In this document: piece after piece, positions 27,770-35,955 of the stretch
How positions within the stretch are numbered: the first letter of the stretch is position 1
How the letters are laid out: every line of letters begins with the position of its first letter
Assembly: GCF_003666245.1 (NCBI RefSeq)
Contig: NZ_MJLZ01000041.1
Location: 1 to 39,025 of the forward strand
DNA: 39,025 bases
Direction: 5' to 3'
DNA from: Brenneria alni
GTDB taxonomy: Bacteria; Pseudomonadota; Gammaproteobacteria; Enterobacterales; Enterobacteriaceae
Notes under the pieces: model-generated
The model's input: the letters and a program-made list of their open reading frames with translations, nothing else
Told to the model about the DNA's origin: nothing
The model's database searches: none
Translations under genes and position numbers: made by a program

Positions 27770-28620
27770 TGAGTATGTCGATCCCGTCTCGGCGTAACTG
27801 GAAGCCCTGGTTGCTGTTGGCGCCGTCGCTGCTGGCCTTGCTGGTGTTCTTTATCTACCCGTTGATAAATATGCTGAGTGTTAGCGTCTACAGCCCGGAT
27901 TTTACCTGGCAACACTATCTGCGCATTATCCATGAGCCGGTTTGGCTGAACGTATTGTGGATCACCCTGCGTATTTCGCTGTGGGTGACGTTAAGCACAC
28001 TGTTGCTGGGCTATCCACTGGCCTGGGTGCTGGCAAGGCTGAAGCCCCGCACGGCGAATATCTTTCTGATTGTGGTGATTATCCCTTATTTTACCAGCGT
28101 GCTGGTGCGTACCTATGCCTGGATGGTGTTATTGGGAACTGAAGGTATCGTGAACCAACTTTTGATCGCCATTGGTCTACTCACCGAACCGCTAAAGCTG
28201 ATGTATACCTCAACCGGCGTGTTGATTGGCATGACCTATATTCTGCTGCCATATATGATTCTGGCGCTGTACAGCGTGATGCGCGGGATCGATCTCGGTT
28301 TACTGAGTGCCGCAGAAAGCCTGGGGGCTTCGCGCCGCCGGGCCTTTTGGCGGATTGTTGTTCCCCTCTCGTTACCAGGGGTGGCGGCAGGCGGGTTGCT
28401 GGTATTCATTCTGTCTCTGGGTTTTTTTATTACGCCTGCACTGATGGGCGGCCCACAGCAGACCATGATTTCGATGGTGATCGAAAGCCAGATAGAGACC
28501 TATTTTGATTGGGGATTCGGCTCGGCGCTGTCTTCTGTTCTGCTGGTCTGTACATTATTGCTATTTTGGCTTTATCAGCGGCTGAGTGGGTTAGAGCGGT
28601 TGTTTGAGGCAAAATCATGA
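27769..28620 (+). CDS. ABC transporter permease, PotB-like
   Basis: A 283-residue inner-membrane permease with about six helices, starting at 27769 (TAATG overlap with the ATPase gene). It opens with a short cytoplasmic basic stretch, then LLLAPSLLALLVFFIYPLINML. The EAA loop contacting the ATPase is SAAESLGASRRRAFWRIVVPLSLPGVAAG at about 180-208. Length and topology fit PotB, and it pairs with the PotC-like gene that follows by a 4-base overlap. Confidence 0.92.
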   Translation: MSMSIPSRRNWKPWLLLAPSLLALLVFFIYPLINMLSVSVYSPDFTWQHYLRIIHEPVWLNVLWITLRISLWVTLSTLLLGYPLAWVLARLKPRTANIFLIVVIIPYFTSVLVRTYAWMVLLGTEGIVNQLLIAIGLLTEPLKLMYTSTGVLIGMTYILLPYMILALYSVMRGIDLGLLSAAESLGASRRRAFWRIVVPLSLPGVAAGGLLVFILSLGFFITPALMGGPQQTMISMVIESQIETYFDWGFGSALSSVLLVCTLLLFWLYQRLSGLERLFEAKS

Positions 28621-29396
28621 ATACAATCAGGCCGGGATTGTTTTCGTGGATGATGGCGATAGGGGTGCTTCTATTTCTGGCGTTGCCAATCATCATTATT
28701 TTCCCCCTGGCGTTTAGTCAGACAGCCCACCTGACTTTTCCTCCCGACGGATTTTCCCTGCGCTGGATGGAAAAAGTACTGACAAATGCCGACTGGCTGG
28801 ATTCGCTGTGGCTGAGTTTTCGTATTGCTATTATGGCGACCATTCTGGCGATGATATTAAGCCTGTTTATGGCGATAGCATTGGTTCGCTTTCGTTTTAC
28901 CGGTAAGAAAATTATCTATGTGCTGGTATTACTGCCTATGATCGTGCCTAATATTATATCGGCGCTTTCACTATTCTTTTTCTTTTCGGCTGTCGATATA
29001 TTTACGAGTATGAGTGCGATTATCATCGGCCATACGATAATTTCATTACCTGTGGCGACGATTATTATTTCCTCCACCTTGCAGGGAATAGACGGCCAAC
29101 TTGAGTATGCGGCCATGAGTCTTGGCGCTGGCAGTTTTACCGTATTTTGGCGAATTACCTTTCCACTTGCTGCCCCAGGTATGATATCTGCCGCTATTTT
29201 CTCTTTTCTCAGTTCTTTTGATGAATTATTAATTGCGATGTTTATGGCTGGCAATACAGCACAAACACTATCTGTACGAATATGGAACAGCGTGCAGTTT
29301 CAACTCGATCCGACTATTGCGGCAGTAAGTGTATTGTTAGTTCTGATTACCGTTGTCACTCTACTGGCTGCCAATTTTATAACAAAACAACAATAG
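28617..29396 (+). CDS. ABC transporter permease, PotC-like
   Basis: A 259-residue inner-membrane partner permease. Its first helix is MMAIGVLLFLALPIIIIFPLAFS, followed by FPPDGFSLRWMEKVL, a typical PotC periplasmic segment. The EAA loop is YAAMSLGAGSFTVFWRITFPLAAPGMISAAIFSF. SFDELLIAMFMAG matches the usual SFDEFVISFFLTG-like block. It ends 28 bp before the hydrolase gene, without a terminator between, so the hydrolase should be on the same transcript. Confidence 0.92.
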   Translation: MNTIRPGLFSWMMAIGVLLFLALPIIIIFPLAFSQTAHLTFPPDGFSLRWMEKVLTNADWLDSLWLSFRIAIMATILAMILSLFMAIALVRFRFTGKKIIYVLVLLPMIVPNIISALSLFFFFSAVDIFTSMSAIIIGHTIISLPVATIIISSTLQGIDGQLEYAAMSLGAGSFTVFWRITFPLAAPGMISAAIFSFLSSFDELLIAMFMAGNTAQTLSVRIWNSVQFQLDPTIAAVSVLLVLITVVTLLAANFITKQQ

Positions 29397-29424
29397 TAAT
29401 ATTGTGCATTTTTATGGGAATAAT

Positions 29425-30567
29425 ATGAATAGTCATCAAGAGTTGGTCTTTACACGGGAAGAATATCATCAGCGAGTAGAAAATATTCGCTCTTATATGC
29501 GAGCTAAAGACATTAGTCTATTATTGATTGACCAAACGGAATTTTTATTTTACCTCACAGGGTTTGGCATTTCCGAAAATATGTACCGGGCCTGTTTATT
29601 ACCGCTGGAAGGTAACCCGGTGATGATCTTCCGGGCTATGGACGAGCACACCTTTAAGGAAAACAGTTGGATAACCGATACCGTGACCTTTGCTGACTGG
29701 CAAGACCCCATAGCGGTAATTATTAGCACGGTTATTGAACGTGGCTGGGATAAACTGAACATTGGCGTAGATTTTGATTCTTATTGTATGACGGTGAATC
29801 GTTTTAATCGCTTGCAAAGCAGCCTTCCTTCTCAGCCTTTTCGCGATTTCTCCGGCGTACTGGATCTGTTACGGGAGTGCAAAACGCCACAGGAGATTGG
29901 CTACATCCGTGAGGCGGCAAGGGTTAATGATTTGGCATTTTCTACGGTTTTAGCTGATACCGGGATAGGCAAAACCGAGCGTGAGGCTGCAACCGTTGTT
30001 CATCAGGTGTTTATGCAGAATGGACTGGATTCACACCGCTGTGGAATTATTACCCTCGGCGTAGGAAATAGCTTCCTGCATGGTAATTTACACAATCGCC
30101 CATTAGCGTCTGGAAATATTCTGCATACGGAGCTTGTGGCTTTTAAGCGTGGCTACAGTGCCCGATTAATGCGTCCTATCGTGATTGGTCAAGCCTCTTC
30201 CCAGCAGAAAATATTGGCAGAACAGTTGATTGCCATTCAGGACACACAGTTTGCGGCCATGCAGCCAGGCGCAATTGCCAGCGATATCGATGGATTGGTT
30301 CGTGATGCGGTGCTGGCTGCCGGACTGCGGCAAGACTATGTCAGTATCACGGGATATTCTTTGGGATATTATTCACTTTCTACACCTCATACCAGCGATT
30401 TTAGCCGGGTGTTTTTACCCAACGCCGAGTGGCGTCTGAAGCCGGGAATGGTATTTCACATGTATATTTATGCCGAAGGGCTGGCATTCAGTGAAACCAT
30501 TGCCGTTACCGAGCAGGGCCATGTCCGCCTGACTCAGACGCCGCGCCGGTTGTTTATTGCTGGCTGA
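29425..30567 (+). CDS. M24 family creatinase-like hydrolase with degenerate metal site
   Basis: A 380-residue cytoplasmic protein with the two-domain creatinase/prolidase layout: N-terminal creatinase domain (about 10-155, with LLLIDQTEFLFYLTGFG) and C-terminal pita-bread domain (about 165-375). True metallo-M24 enzymes use D, D, H, E, E. Here the first Asp block is HTELVAF, the second is SARLMRP, the GHG-type His block is GYSLGYYS, and only the last block SETIAVTE keeps its Glu. The substrate-site His block SFLHGNLHN is retained. This pattern resembles metal-independent creatinase-type C-N hydrolases more than peptidases. A GTG at 29404 would add seven residues; the ATG at 29425 is preferred. 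Being last in the importer operon, it probably processes the imported compound. Confidence 0.85.
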   Translation: MNSHQELVFTREEYHQRVENIRSYMRAKDISLLLIDQTEFLFYLTGFGISENMYRACLLPLEGNPVMIFRAMDEHTFKENSWITDTVTFADWQDPIAVIISTVIERGWDKLNIGVDFDSYCMTVNRFNRLQSSLPSQPFRDFSGVLDLLRECKTPQEIGYIREAARVNDLAFSTVLADTGIGKTEREAATVVHQVFMQNGLDSHRCGIITLGVGNSFLHGNLHNRPLASGNILHTELVAFKRGYSARLMRPIVIGQASSQQKILAEQLIAIQDTQFAAMQPGAIASDIDGLVRDAVLAAGLRQDYVSITGYSLGYYSLSTPHTSDFSRVFLPNAEWRLKPGMVFHMYIYAEGLAFSETIAVTEQGHVRLTQTPRRLFIAG

Positions 30568-30641
30568 AAGCGGCGCGCATGTCATCTGACCTGGCTGGTT
30601 ATTGTTTTTCTTCTGCCGTGCAGAGTATGCCGGAAAACAGA

Positions 30642-30674
30642 GGGGAGGCGTGTAGCCTCCCCGGTATCGAGCCT
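30642..30674 (-). terminator. Terminator of the polysaccharide-lyase gene
   Basis: A perfect 8-bp G/C stem GGGGAGGC (30642-30649) / GCCTCCCC (30655-30662) with a 5-base loop, 78 bases beyond the stop of the minus-strand lyase gene. Read on the minus strand the stem is followed by TCTGTTTTCC, a modest U-rich tract. It may also end the plus-strand hydrolase transcript, where no other hairpin is obvious. Confidence 0.6.
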
Positions 30675-30739
30675 GAGCGCGTATCGGCGAACGTCCGGGC
30701 TGCGCAAGCCCTGTACGCCGAGGCGCTTTCCGTCGGCGG

Positions 30740-32914
30740 TTAACCGGCAGACGAACGGCTTGCTATCGCGTTCAACTCCGCAATTCTTTCCGCGCTTAGT
30801 GCGCCATGCCAAATCCTGAAGTCATCATAGCGCCCTCTGGTATAGGGATCCGCCGAATACTGCGAACGACCGAGGAACGAGTCCGTGGCGGCGCCCAGAT
30901 GATAAGGCGCCAGAGAGAATTCCGAATTGCTGCCGACTGCCGCGCCGTTGATATAGAGCGTACAGACGTTGCCGGACAGCGTGACGGCAACATGTACCCA
31001 CTGATTGAGGGGGAATGGGCTATCGGCATCGACCTTTTGCGCATTGTAGTCATGAATGGTGGTAATACTGAAAACCGGATTGCCGCTGTTGCCGGCAAGC
31101 GTAAGCATCATCCAGCGGCGTTGCCCGGAACCGAAGTCAAAAACCCGCGACCATGTTTTTGCCTCCTCTGCGTAGAAATTGGTGGCAATAGTAAAATCGG
31201 CAAGGCTTGAGGTTGTGCCTTCAGGTATGCGGATATAGTTATCAACGCCATCCAGCGACACTCCGCCGCCAGTCCGGCCTGTCGCCCATGCCGCGCCATT
31301 AACCAACGTGCTGGCGGCCCAGCTTTCGGTTCTGTCATAAGCCTCCGTCCCGCTTGCTTCATCGAAAGTAAGATGCAGCAGTAATTCAGGTTGCACACTG
31401 ATCCTGACCGCATCGGATGATGCGCCTTCAATGCCGTTGGTGACGGCGGTGATCACATAATCGTAGCTGGCGGCGCCAGCGATATCGGTGTCGGAATAGG
31501 TCAGAACATCACGGATGTCGCTGGCTACGATGACGAACGAATCGCTGCCTGATGCCGAGCGCTTGACGGTATAGCTGTCGGCGTTCGCTACACCCCACCA
31601 GGAGAGTTCGATTTTATCGCCGCGCAGATAGGCGGTTACGCCAGAGGGCTTCAGGTCGTTGGCTTCGAGTTCACGTGAGAACAGCAATGTTCCGTATCCC
31701 AACTGATCGCCGTTGCTGAGATTACCTTCCGGGTACAGTGACTCGACTTGTTTCTGTACGTAAGGCGCGGCCAGACCACGCCGTTTGACGTAGTGGTTGT
31801 AAACAGACTCCCATACGGGGCGCACATGGCCCTGACCGGCGGTCGACAGGCCGGTAGCCAGCCCGTGTTTATTACGATAATCCAACCAGGGCACCGGGTA
31901 GAAGTTTCCGTCGGGATCGGTCAGGTTTGATTTGGCGACATATTCCGCCCCGGCCAGGAAGCGGTTATTGTCGTAGCCGTACATGTCATCGCCCTGATTC
32001 CAGGCCATTTCGCAGAACACCCCCGCGAGACCGATGCCCAGCGTACAATGTCCCTGATCGCGCCCGCTCTCCTGCCACTGCCCAAGATTGCCCGGATGCA
32101 CGTGGTATACGGCTTGCAGCGCTGCGCCGTTACCCTGCCCATACTTGTAATAATCCAATGCTTCCTGGTAGATGTCCTGACGGTCGCACAGGATACCGGT
32201 CGCCAATATGCAGGCGAGGGAGGCCTGATCCCAGTTCGCCCAATAGTTGGTAATGACCGCGTCATTGTGCTCAACCAGGAACCTGCTGCAATGGGGGTAG
32301 AACACATTCAGTATCATGTTCTGGAAGCGCTCGAAATCCGCCGCCGCCCACCCCGGATAGGTGCGCATTATCTCGCCGGCATTGGCGAACTGATACCCGT
32401 AGATGCCAGCAGCCAGATAACGATCGGCATTGCCGGTGAGCGTCTCTAAGGTTGACGACCAGGCGTTGAGGAACACCACCGCCTGATCCGCATATTGGGT
32501 ATCGCCTGACACCTTCCAGCGCACAGCCAACTGATAAGTACGCTGAATATCGATGTATAACTGGGCGAAATTGCTGCCGTCGCCGCCGCGCACTACGGTG
32601 GCTAATGGCCGCGGATCGGTTCCCAATTGTGAATATCCGTTCGCCAGGAGCGTGTTCCAGCCGTCCAGCCAGGGCTGTTCAGCCGCATCCACCCCGGCTT
32701 TCATCCGCGTAAAATCTTCTTCGGTATGCAGCAGCCCCGGATGAACAAAGGTACGTTCCGCAGCGGTTGCGCTGTCTGCGGTCGACTGAGCGCTGCCCGT
32801 ATCGGACGCCGCTCTGCCTGTGCCGACGACACCGATAAATGCCGCGCCTAGCGCCCCTTTAAGTAGCAGGCGACGTTCGATTAACAGTTTCTTTTCAAAT
32901 GCTGAATTTGCCAT
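30740..32914 (-). CDS. Tat-exported alginate-lyase-fold protein with Fn3-like and LamG-like domains
   Basis: A 724-residue exported protein. Residues 1-36 form a Tat signal, IERRLLLKGALGAAF to TGRA. Residues about 57-400 match the alginate lyase (alpha/alpha toroid) family: FVHPGLLHTEEDFTRMKAGV, RTYQLAVRWKVSGDTQYADQ and NYWANWDQASLACILATG. The hallmark is GQWQESGRDQGHCTLGIGLA, carrying conserved Arg and His. Residues about 430-510 form a fibronectin-III-like module (GDKIELSWWGVANADSYTVKRS). Residues about 517-715 are a concanavalin/LamG jelly roll (LLLHLTFDEASG, GGVSLDGVDNYIRIP, VHVAVTLSGNVCTLYING, YDDFRIWHGALS), probably carbohydrate-binding. The predicted job is cleavage of a uronate-containing polysaccharide in the periplasm or outside the cell. 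It stands alone. Confidence 0.85.
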   Translation of the reverse strand: MANSAFEKKLLIERRLLLKGALGAAFIGVVGTGRAASDTGSAQSTADSATAAERTFVHPGLLHTEEDFTRMKAGVDAAEQPWLDGWNTLLANGYSQLGTDPRPLATVVRGGDGSNFAQLYIDIQRTYQLAVRWKVSGDTQYADQAVVFLNAWSSTLETLTGNADRYLAAGIYGYQFANAGEIMRTYPGWAAADFERFQNMILNVFYPHCSRFLVEHNDAVITNYWANWDQASLACILATGILCDRQDIYQEALDYYKYGQGNGAALQAVYHVHPGNLGQWQESGRDQGHCTLGIGLAGVFCEMAWNQGDDMYGYDNNRFLAGAEYVAKSNLTDPDGNFYPVPWLDYRNKHGLATGLSTAGQGHVRPVWESVYNHYVKRRGLAAPYVQKQVESLYPEGNLSNGDQLGYGTLLFSRELEANDLKPSGVTAYLRGDKIELSWWGVANADSYTVKRSASGSDSFVIVASDIRDVLTYSDTDIAGAASYDYVITAVTNGIEGASSDAVRISVQPELLLHLTFDEASGTEAYDRTESWAASTLVNGAAWATGRTGGGVSLDGVDNYIRIPEGTTSSLADFTIATNFYAEEAKTWSRVFDFGSGQRRWMMLTLAGNSGNPVFSITTIHDYNAQKVDADSPFPLNQWVHVAVTLSGNVCTLYINGAAVGSNSEFSLAPYHLGAATDSFLGRSQYSADPYTRGRYDDFRIWHGALSAERIAELNAIASRSSAG

Positions 32915-33258
32915 GAGTGATTTCCTTTCATCATGTAATGAGGAGTGTGACGAACTGTGGTCAATGTTAATGCTGGCCGGACAATAAGGCCGGGAATGAA
33001 AACATCACCACGGCACGTGGCCTTCATTAATAGCGGAACATGTCCATGCTCCGGTGATGCCTCGCACCATAACCACGGGTTGCCACACAACGAATGTAGC
33101 ATGCGGCCCGGATGAAATGCGTTAAAATTTATTTAAAAAAGAGCGTATTGGCGAAGCGTTGGATAAAGTTTGCCTGACGTTAATAGCAGCTCAGGCACCT
33201 GCCTGAGCTGTTTACAGTACACATCCATGATGGTATTCAGTGCGTTTCAAACCGCTGG
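32915..33258. other. Intergenic region between lyase and effector genes
   Basis: This 344-bp stretch contains no convincing gene. Its left end must hold the leader and promoter of the minus-strand lyase gene; I could not find a clear sigma-70 promoter or a hrp box (no GGTTCC core on the plus strand). Its right end holds the hairpin after the effector gene, described separately. Confidence 0.6.
33187..33210 (-). terminator. Hairpin downstream of the effector gene
   Basis: A perfect 10-bp inverted repeat, CAGCTCAGGC (33187-33196) and GCCTGAGCTG (33201-33210), with a 4-base loop, 48 bases past the effector stop. On the minus strand it is followed by CTATTAACG, a poor U tract, so termination efficiency is uncertain. 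Confidence 0.55.
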
Positions 33259-35364
33259 CTATGGGTGAGAGCCGGGCGCCTGGGGGGGAGTGGATGAAGT
33301 CGGCTGGTCATCAACGGTCTGGCTCGATGGCGGCTCGTTGCTCTTCACGGCGGCGGCAGTCCGTCGCACGACCTCGGTCACGCCGCGATCCAGCAGATTC
33401 AGCGCCTCGGTGGTGGCCTGGGGGGCAACCTGTAATACCCCCCGCAGCGCGTGATAGGTGTTCTCCAGCGGGCGTAGGTAACTGTCCGCACCGGTTGCAC
33501 GGGGCAGATGAGGCCGATTCTGTGCCGCGATGTTGAACGCTGCGTTAGCCAGACGGTCTCCCGGTTCAATCTTTCCCTTATGCGCCTTGATCTCCGAAGG
33601 AACCGCCTGATTGGCATAGATGGAGGAGAGATAGGCGACCGGTCCGGCCATACTGAGCAACGCGTTTTTAGCACGTTGAGCGCCATTGATCGGTTCCGAA
33701 TCCGACGTTTTAGGCACTATTCCGCTTAGGGTCGCGGCCTGTACTCCCGATGCCATTTTGCTGTAGAAATTGCTGCGCACCTTTGCTTGCGTGATATCCA
33801 GGCTCTGTTTGAGTTTATGGGGGAGACTCGTCTGGGATGTTCTTTGTGGCTCGAAAGTATGGAATGTCCGTCCTTGAGGGTCGGTATAGGTGGTCTTAAG
33901 TTGCACTGCCGCCTTGGCAGCGCCTGCCATGCCAGAGCCGATGGCCGAGAATGATGAGAGAACATGTGGCGTATCCAGATTAAAACCACCGAGATCTTCA
34001 AGGCCCTGGCGCAGCGTCTGGATAGCGCTACGCGGTATATAGGCTATCGTATCCCCCAGCGCCAGAACGGTATCGCTGCGCAGTTGTTTGTTGCTCACCC
34101 GCAGATGTTCCTGATCCACCTGGGCCTTTTCGTCAGCCAGAGCTTGTGATGATTTTTGCAACATCTCGCCGTATTCGCCCACCGCCGAATGTAAGGGTTT
34201 GGGTACAATGGCATCGGCCTTGACGGGCTTGAGCGTGGGGATCCCTATCGCCTGCAAACCGCTTTCGATAACCGGTTTCATAAATCCGCCGATTGCCTCG
34301 TGCGCCAATCCTGTGACGCTGCCGGACAGCCCTGCCCGCCCTAGAACGCCCAGGGCGTCGGATCGGGAGATATGATTGTCGGCGATGACGTTCATCCAGG
34401 ATCTCACCTCTCCCAAGTGCAGGAATGTCTGGACTCCCTGACTGATGGCCGAACCTATAATGATCTTACTTCTATCGACCGTTCCTATCGGCTTGGCCAG
34501 ACGTTCCTGAACATCTTGCAGATCAAGGTGAGCACGCACGGTGGAGAGATGACTGGTTTCTGGCCGGGTCTGATAGTCCGCCAGTACGTTTTGCAGGAAT
34601 GCTAAGGTCTGCTTATGGGCCTGGATCTCTGTCTGGAGTGTCTGGACACGCTCATTGGAGGGGCTATCGTTGGCTAGTTCATGTTCGACCAGTGCCAGAT
34701 TGGCCTCAACCTTGCGCAGGCTTGTCTCAAGCGCATCGGGAACTTCCCGGATCGCTTCACGTGCCGCTGACGCCAGGGCCGTCTGGCTACGGCGGATGTC
34801 CGCACGATCCGCCTGATCGAGGTTGGGTTCGCGTAGCGCGGTGTCGTGCAGCAGATGGGCATACTCCAGGTAGGCGCCCAATTGCCCCGCGAATTCAGCG
34901 AAGACCTGGGCGGTGTCCTGGACATCCGGAGGATCATTCGGCCCACTGCGCGCCGCAATGGTATTAAGCTGGTCGGCAAAAGTGGCATCGGCCAACCGAG
35001 GTAGCGGTGATATCCCAGGCAAATACGTTGCCGCATCATTGAAACGTGCGCCGGGATTGGCCTCCAGTATGCTGCCTAGCAGCCGTGGAAGCGCGCCATC
35101 GATCCGGGGGGTGCCTGCGTCGCTCCGCTCCATCAGATTCAACCGGTAGCCATCAAAGAGTTCCTGGCGGCGTTCCGGCAAGATTAAAGCCTGACTCCGG
35201 GGAGCGACGGAGGGGGTCGGGCGTTCGTATTGCCCATTTAACAGTGGAGGATTAACGGATGGCCGGACACGAATCGTCGGCGCCGATGTAGAGCTGGACG
35301 CTTCCGACTGAGTGGAAATCTCACCATGAGTAAGCGAATGGAGTTTTATATCGTCGATACGCAT
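33259..35364 (-). CDS. Candidate type III secreted effector, 701 aa
   Basis: A large soluble protein with no Sec/Tat signal or clear membrane segment. Its first 50 residues are Ser/Thr/Pro-rich (HGEISTQSEASSSTSAPTIR), as in type III secretion signals. The middle is helical, with an amphipathic, coiled-coil-like stretch at about 190-250 (LRKVEANLALVEHELAND, then QTLQTEIQAHKQTLAFLQNV). A small-residue-rich core follows (LGRAGLSGSVTGLAHEAIGG and SSFSAIGSGMAGAAKAA). The C-terminus is Pro/Ser/Thr-rich. The gene follows a CesT-like chaperone gene by 13 bp, its SD (AAGAGGG) overlaps the chaperone stop, and a hrp box precedes the pair. That arrangement is the main evidence. Size and general layout recall the HopD1/XopB effectors, but I cannot confirm this without alignment and see no catalytic motif. 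Confidence 0.7.
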   Translation of the reverse strand: MRIDDIKLHSLTHGEISTQSEASSSTSAPTIRVRPSVNPPLLNGQYERPTPSVAPRSQALILPERRQELFDGYRLNLMERSDAGTPRIDGALPRLLGSILEANPGARFNDAATYLPGISPLPRLADATFADQLNTIAARSGPNDPPDVQDTAQVFAEFAGQLGAYLEYAHLLHDTALREPNLDQADRADIRRSQTALASAAREAIREVPDALETSLRKVEANLALVEHELANDSPSNERVQTLQTEIQAHKQTLAFLQNVLADYQTRPETSHLSTVRAHLDLQDVQERLAKPIGTVDRSKIIIGSAISQGVQTFLHLGEVRSWMNVIADNHISRSDALGVLGRAGLSGSVTGLAHEAIGGFMKPVIESGLQAIGIPTLKPVKADAIVPKPLHSAVGEYGEMLQKSSQALADEKAQVDQEHLRVSNKQLRSDTVLALGDTIAYIPRSAIQTLRQGLEDLGGFNLDTPHVLSSFSAIGSGMAGAAKAAVQLKTTYTDPQGRTFHTFEPQRTSQTSLPHKLKQSLDITQAKVRSNFYSKMASGVQAATLSGIVPKTSDSEPINGAQRAKNALLSMAGPVAYLSSIYANQAVPSEIKAHKGKIEPGDRLANAAFNIAAQNRPHLPRATGADSYLRPLENTYHALRGVLQVAPQATTEALNLLDRGVTEVVRRTAAAVKSNEPPSSQTVDDQPTSSTPPQAPGSHP

Positions 35365-35377
35365 ATTCCAGACCCTC

Positions 35378-35812
35378 TTAGTTGGATTCGTTTGCCGGCA
35401 TATGGGCAGCTTTCGTGGTTATCGACTCGCGCCATTCATGTGCGAAAGCGGCACAGGCAGCGAGCGCAGACAATAGCGCGGACGCTGAAGCGCGCTCAGG
35501 GTTGGCAGCCCCCATGAGTAGAATGTTTCCGGTCTTGGGGTTGCGAGCCAGCACCGCGCCATAGGGAGCATTGAATAGATGAAAATTCATGTCCAGCAGG
35601 GCTAATGATTGTTTCTCCGGGTTCGCACCGTGCAACAATCCCAGGTCAGCGTGAATCAGGACATGACCTGGCTCTGGCTGCGAGACGTAGGGTAGGGAAA
35701 AATCGATACCATCGATCTCAAAATGGGGCCGCTCATACAGCACGCCGCTGCGGGGGATTTCAGCAAGGTTACAGATATCATCAATCAAGGCACGATAGGC
35801 TTCCAGGCTCAT
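35378..35812 (-). CDS. CesT-family type III secretion chaperone (class I)
   Basis: A small protein of 144 residues from the ATG at 35812, which is preceded by GAGTGAG; a GTG four codons upstream (35824) is an alternative start. It opens with a helix MSLEAYRALIDDICNLAEIP, then beta-rich segments. It has the class I chaperone signature LLDMNFHLFNAPYGAVLARNPKTGNILLMG, which matches the LLxxN...GGxLxxdpxtG pattern of CesT, DspF and Shc proteins. A C-terminal Ala-rich helix (SALLSALAACAAFAHEW) completes the fold. Such chaperones bind the N-terminus of one cognate effector in the cytoplasm and are usually encoded just upstream of it, as here. No hrp/hrc secretion genes lie in the window, so the injectisome must be elsewhere. 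Confidence 0.82.
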   Translation of the reverse strand: MSLEAYRALIDDICNLAEIPRSGVLYERPHFEIDGIDFSLPYVSQPEPGHVLIHADLGLLHGANPEKQSLALLDMNFHLFNAPYGAVLARNPKTGNILLMGAANPERASASALLSALAACAAFAHEWRESITTKAAHMPANESN

Positions 35813-35926
35813 CTCAGTACTCACTCGTTATGGTTTGCAAAGATAGACATCGGAACCCACTAATTCGCATCAGAAGGGGGTATGTGGAGCCAAAGAAAAG
35901 GTAAATGATTCTCTTTTGCTATACCT

Positions 35927-35955
35927 TGAGTTGTAGTGGAAGATAAGCGGGTTCC
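35927..35955 (-). promoter_or_regulatory. hrp box (HrpL-dependent promoter) for the chaperone-effector operon
   Basis: On the minus strand, GGAACC (35955-35950), a 16-base spacer and CAACTCA (35933-35927). The HrpL consensus is GGAACC-N15/16-CCACNNA, so there is one mismatch, in the second base of the -10 half. It lies 115 bp upstream of the chaperone ATG. A CCAC is also present, but only 10 bases after GGAACC, too near. The rest of 35813-36365 shows no convincing gene. Confidence 0.7.

Noticed and set aside
30582-30812. 76-codon minus-strand frame after the lyase gene
   Set aside because: Overlaps the lyase C-terminus and the terminator hairpin; its sequence is Arg-rich and has no family pattern.
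32915-33258. A hrp box upstream of the lyase gene
   Set aside because: No GGAACC core exists on the minus strand of this region.
35927-35955. Alternative hrp box using CCACTAC 10 bases after GGAACC
   Set aside because: HrpL boxes need a 15-16 base spacer; the N16 pairing with CAACTCA was preferred.
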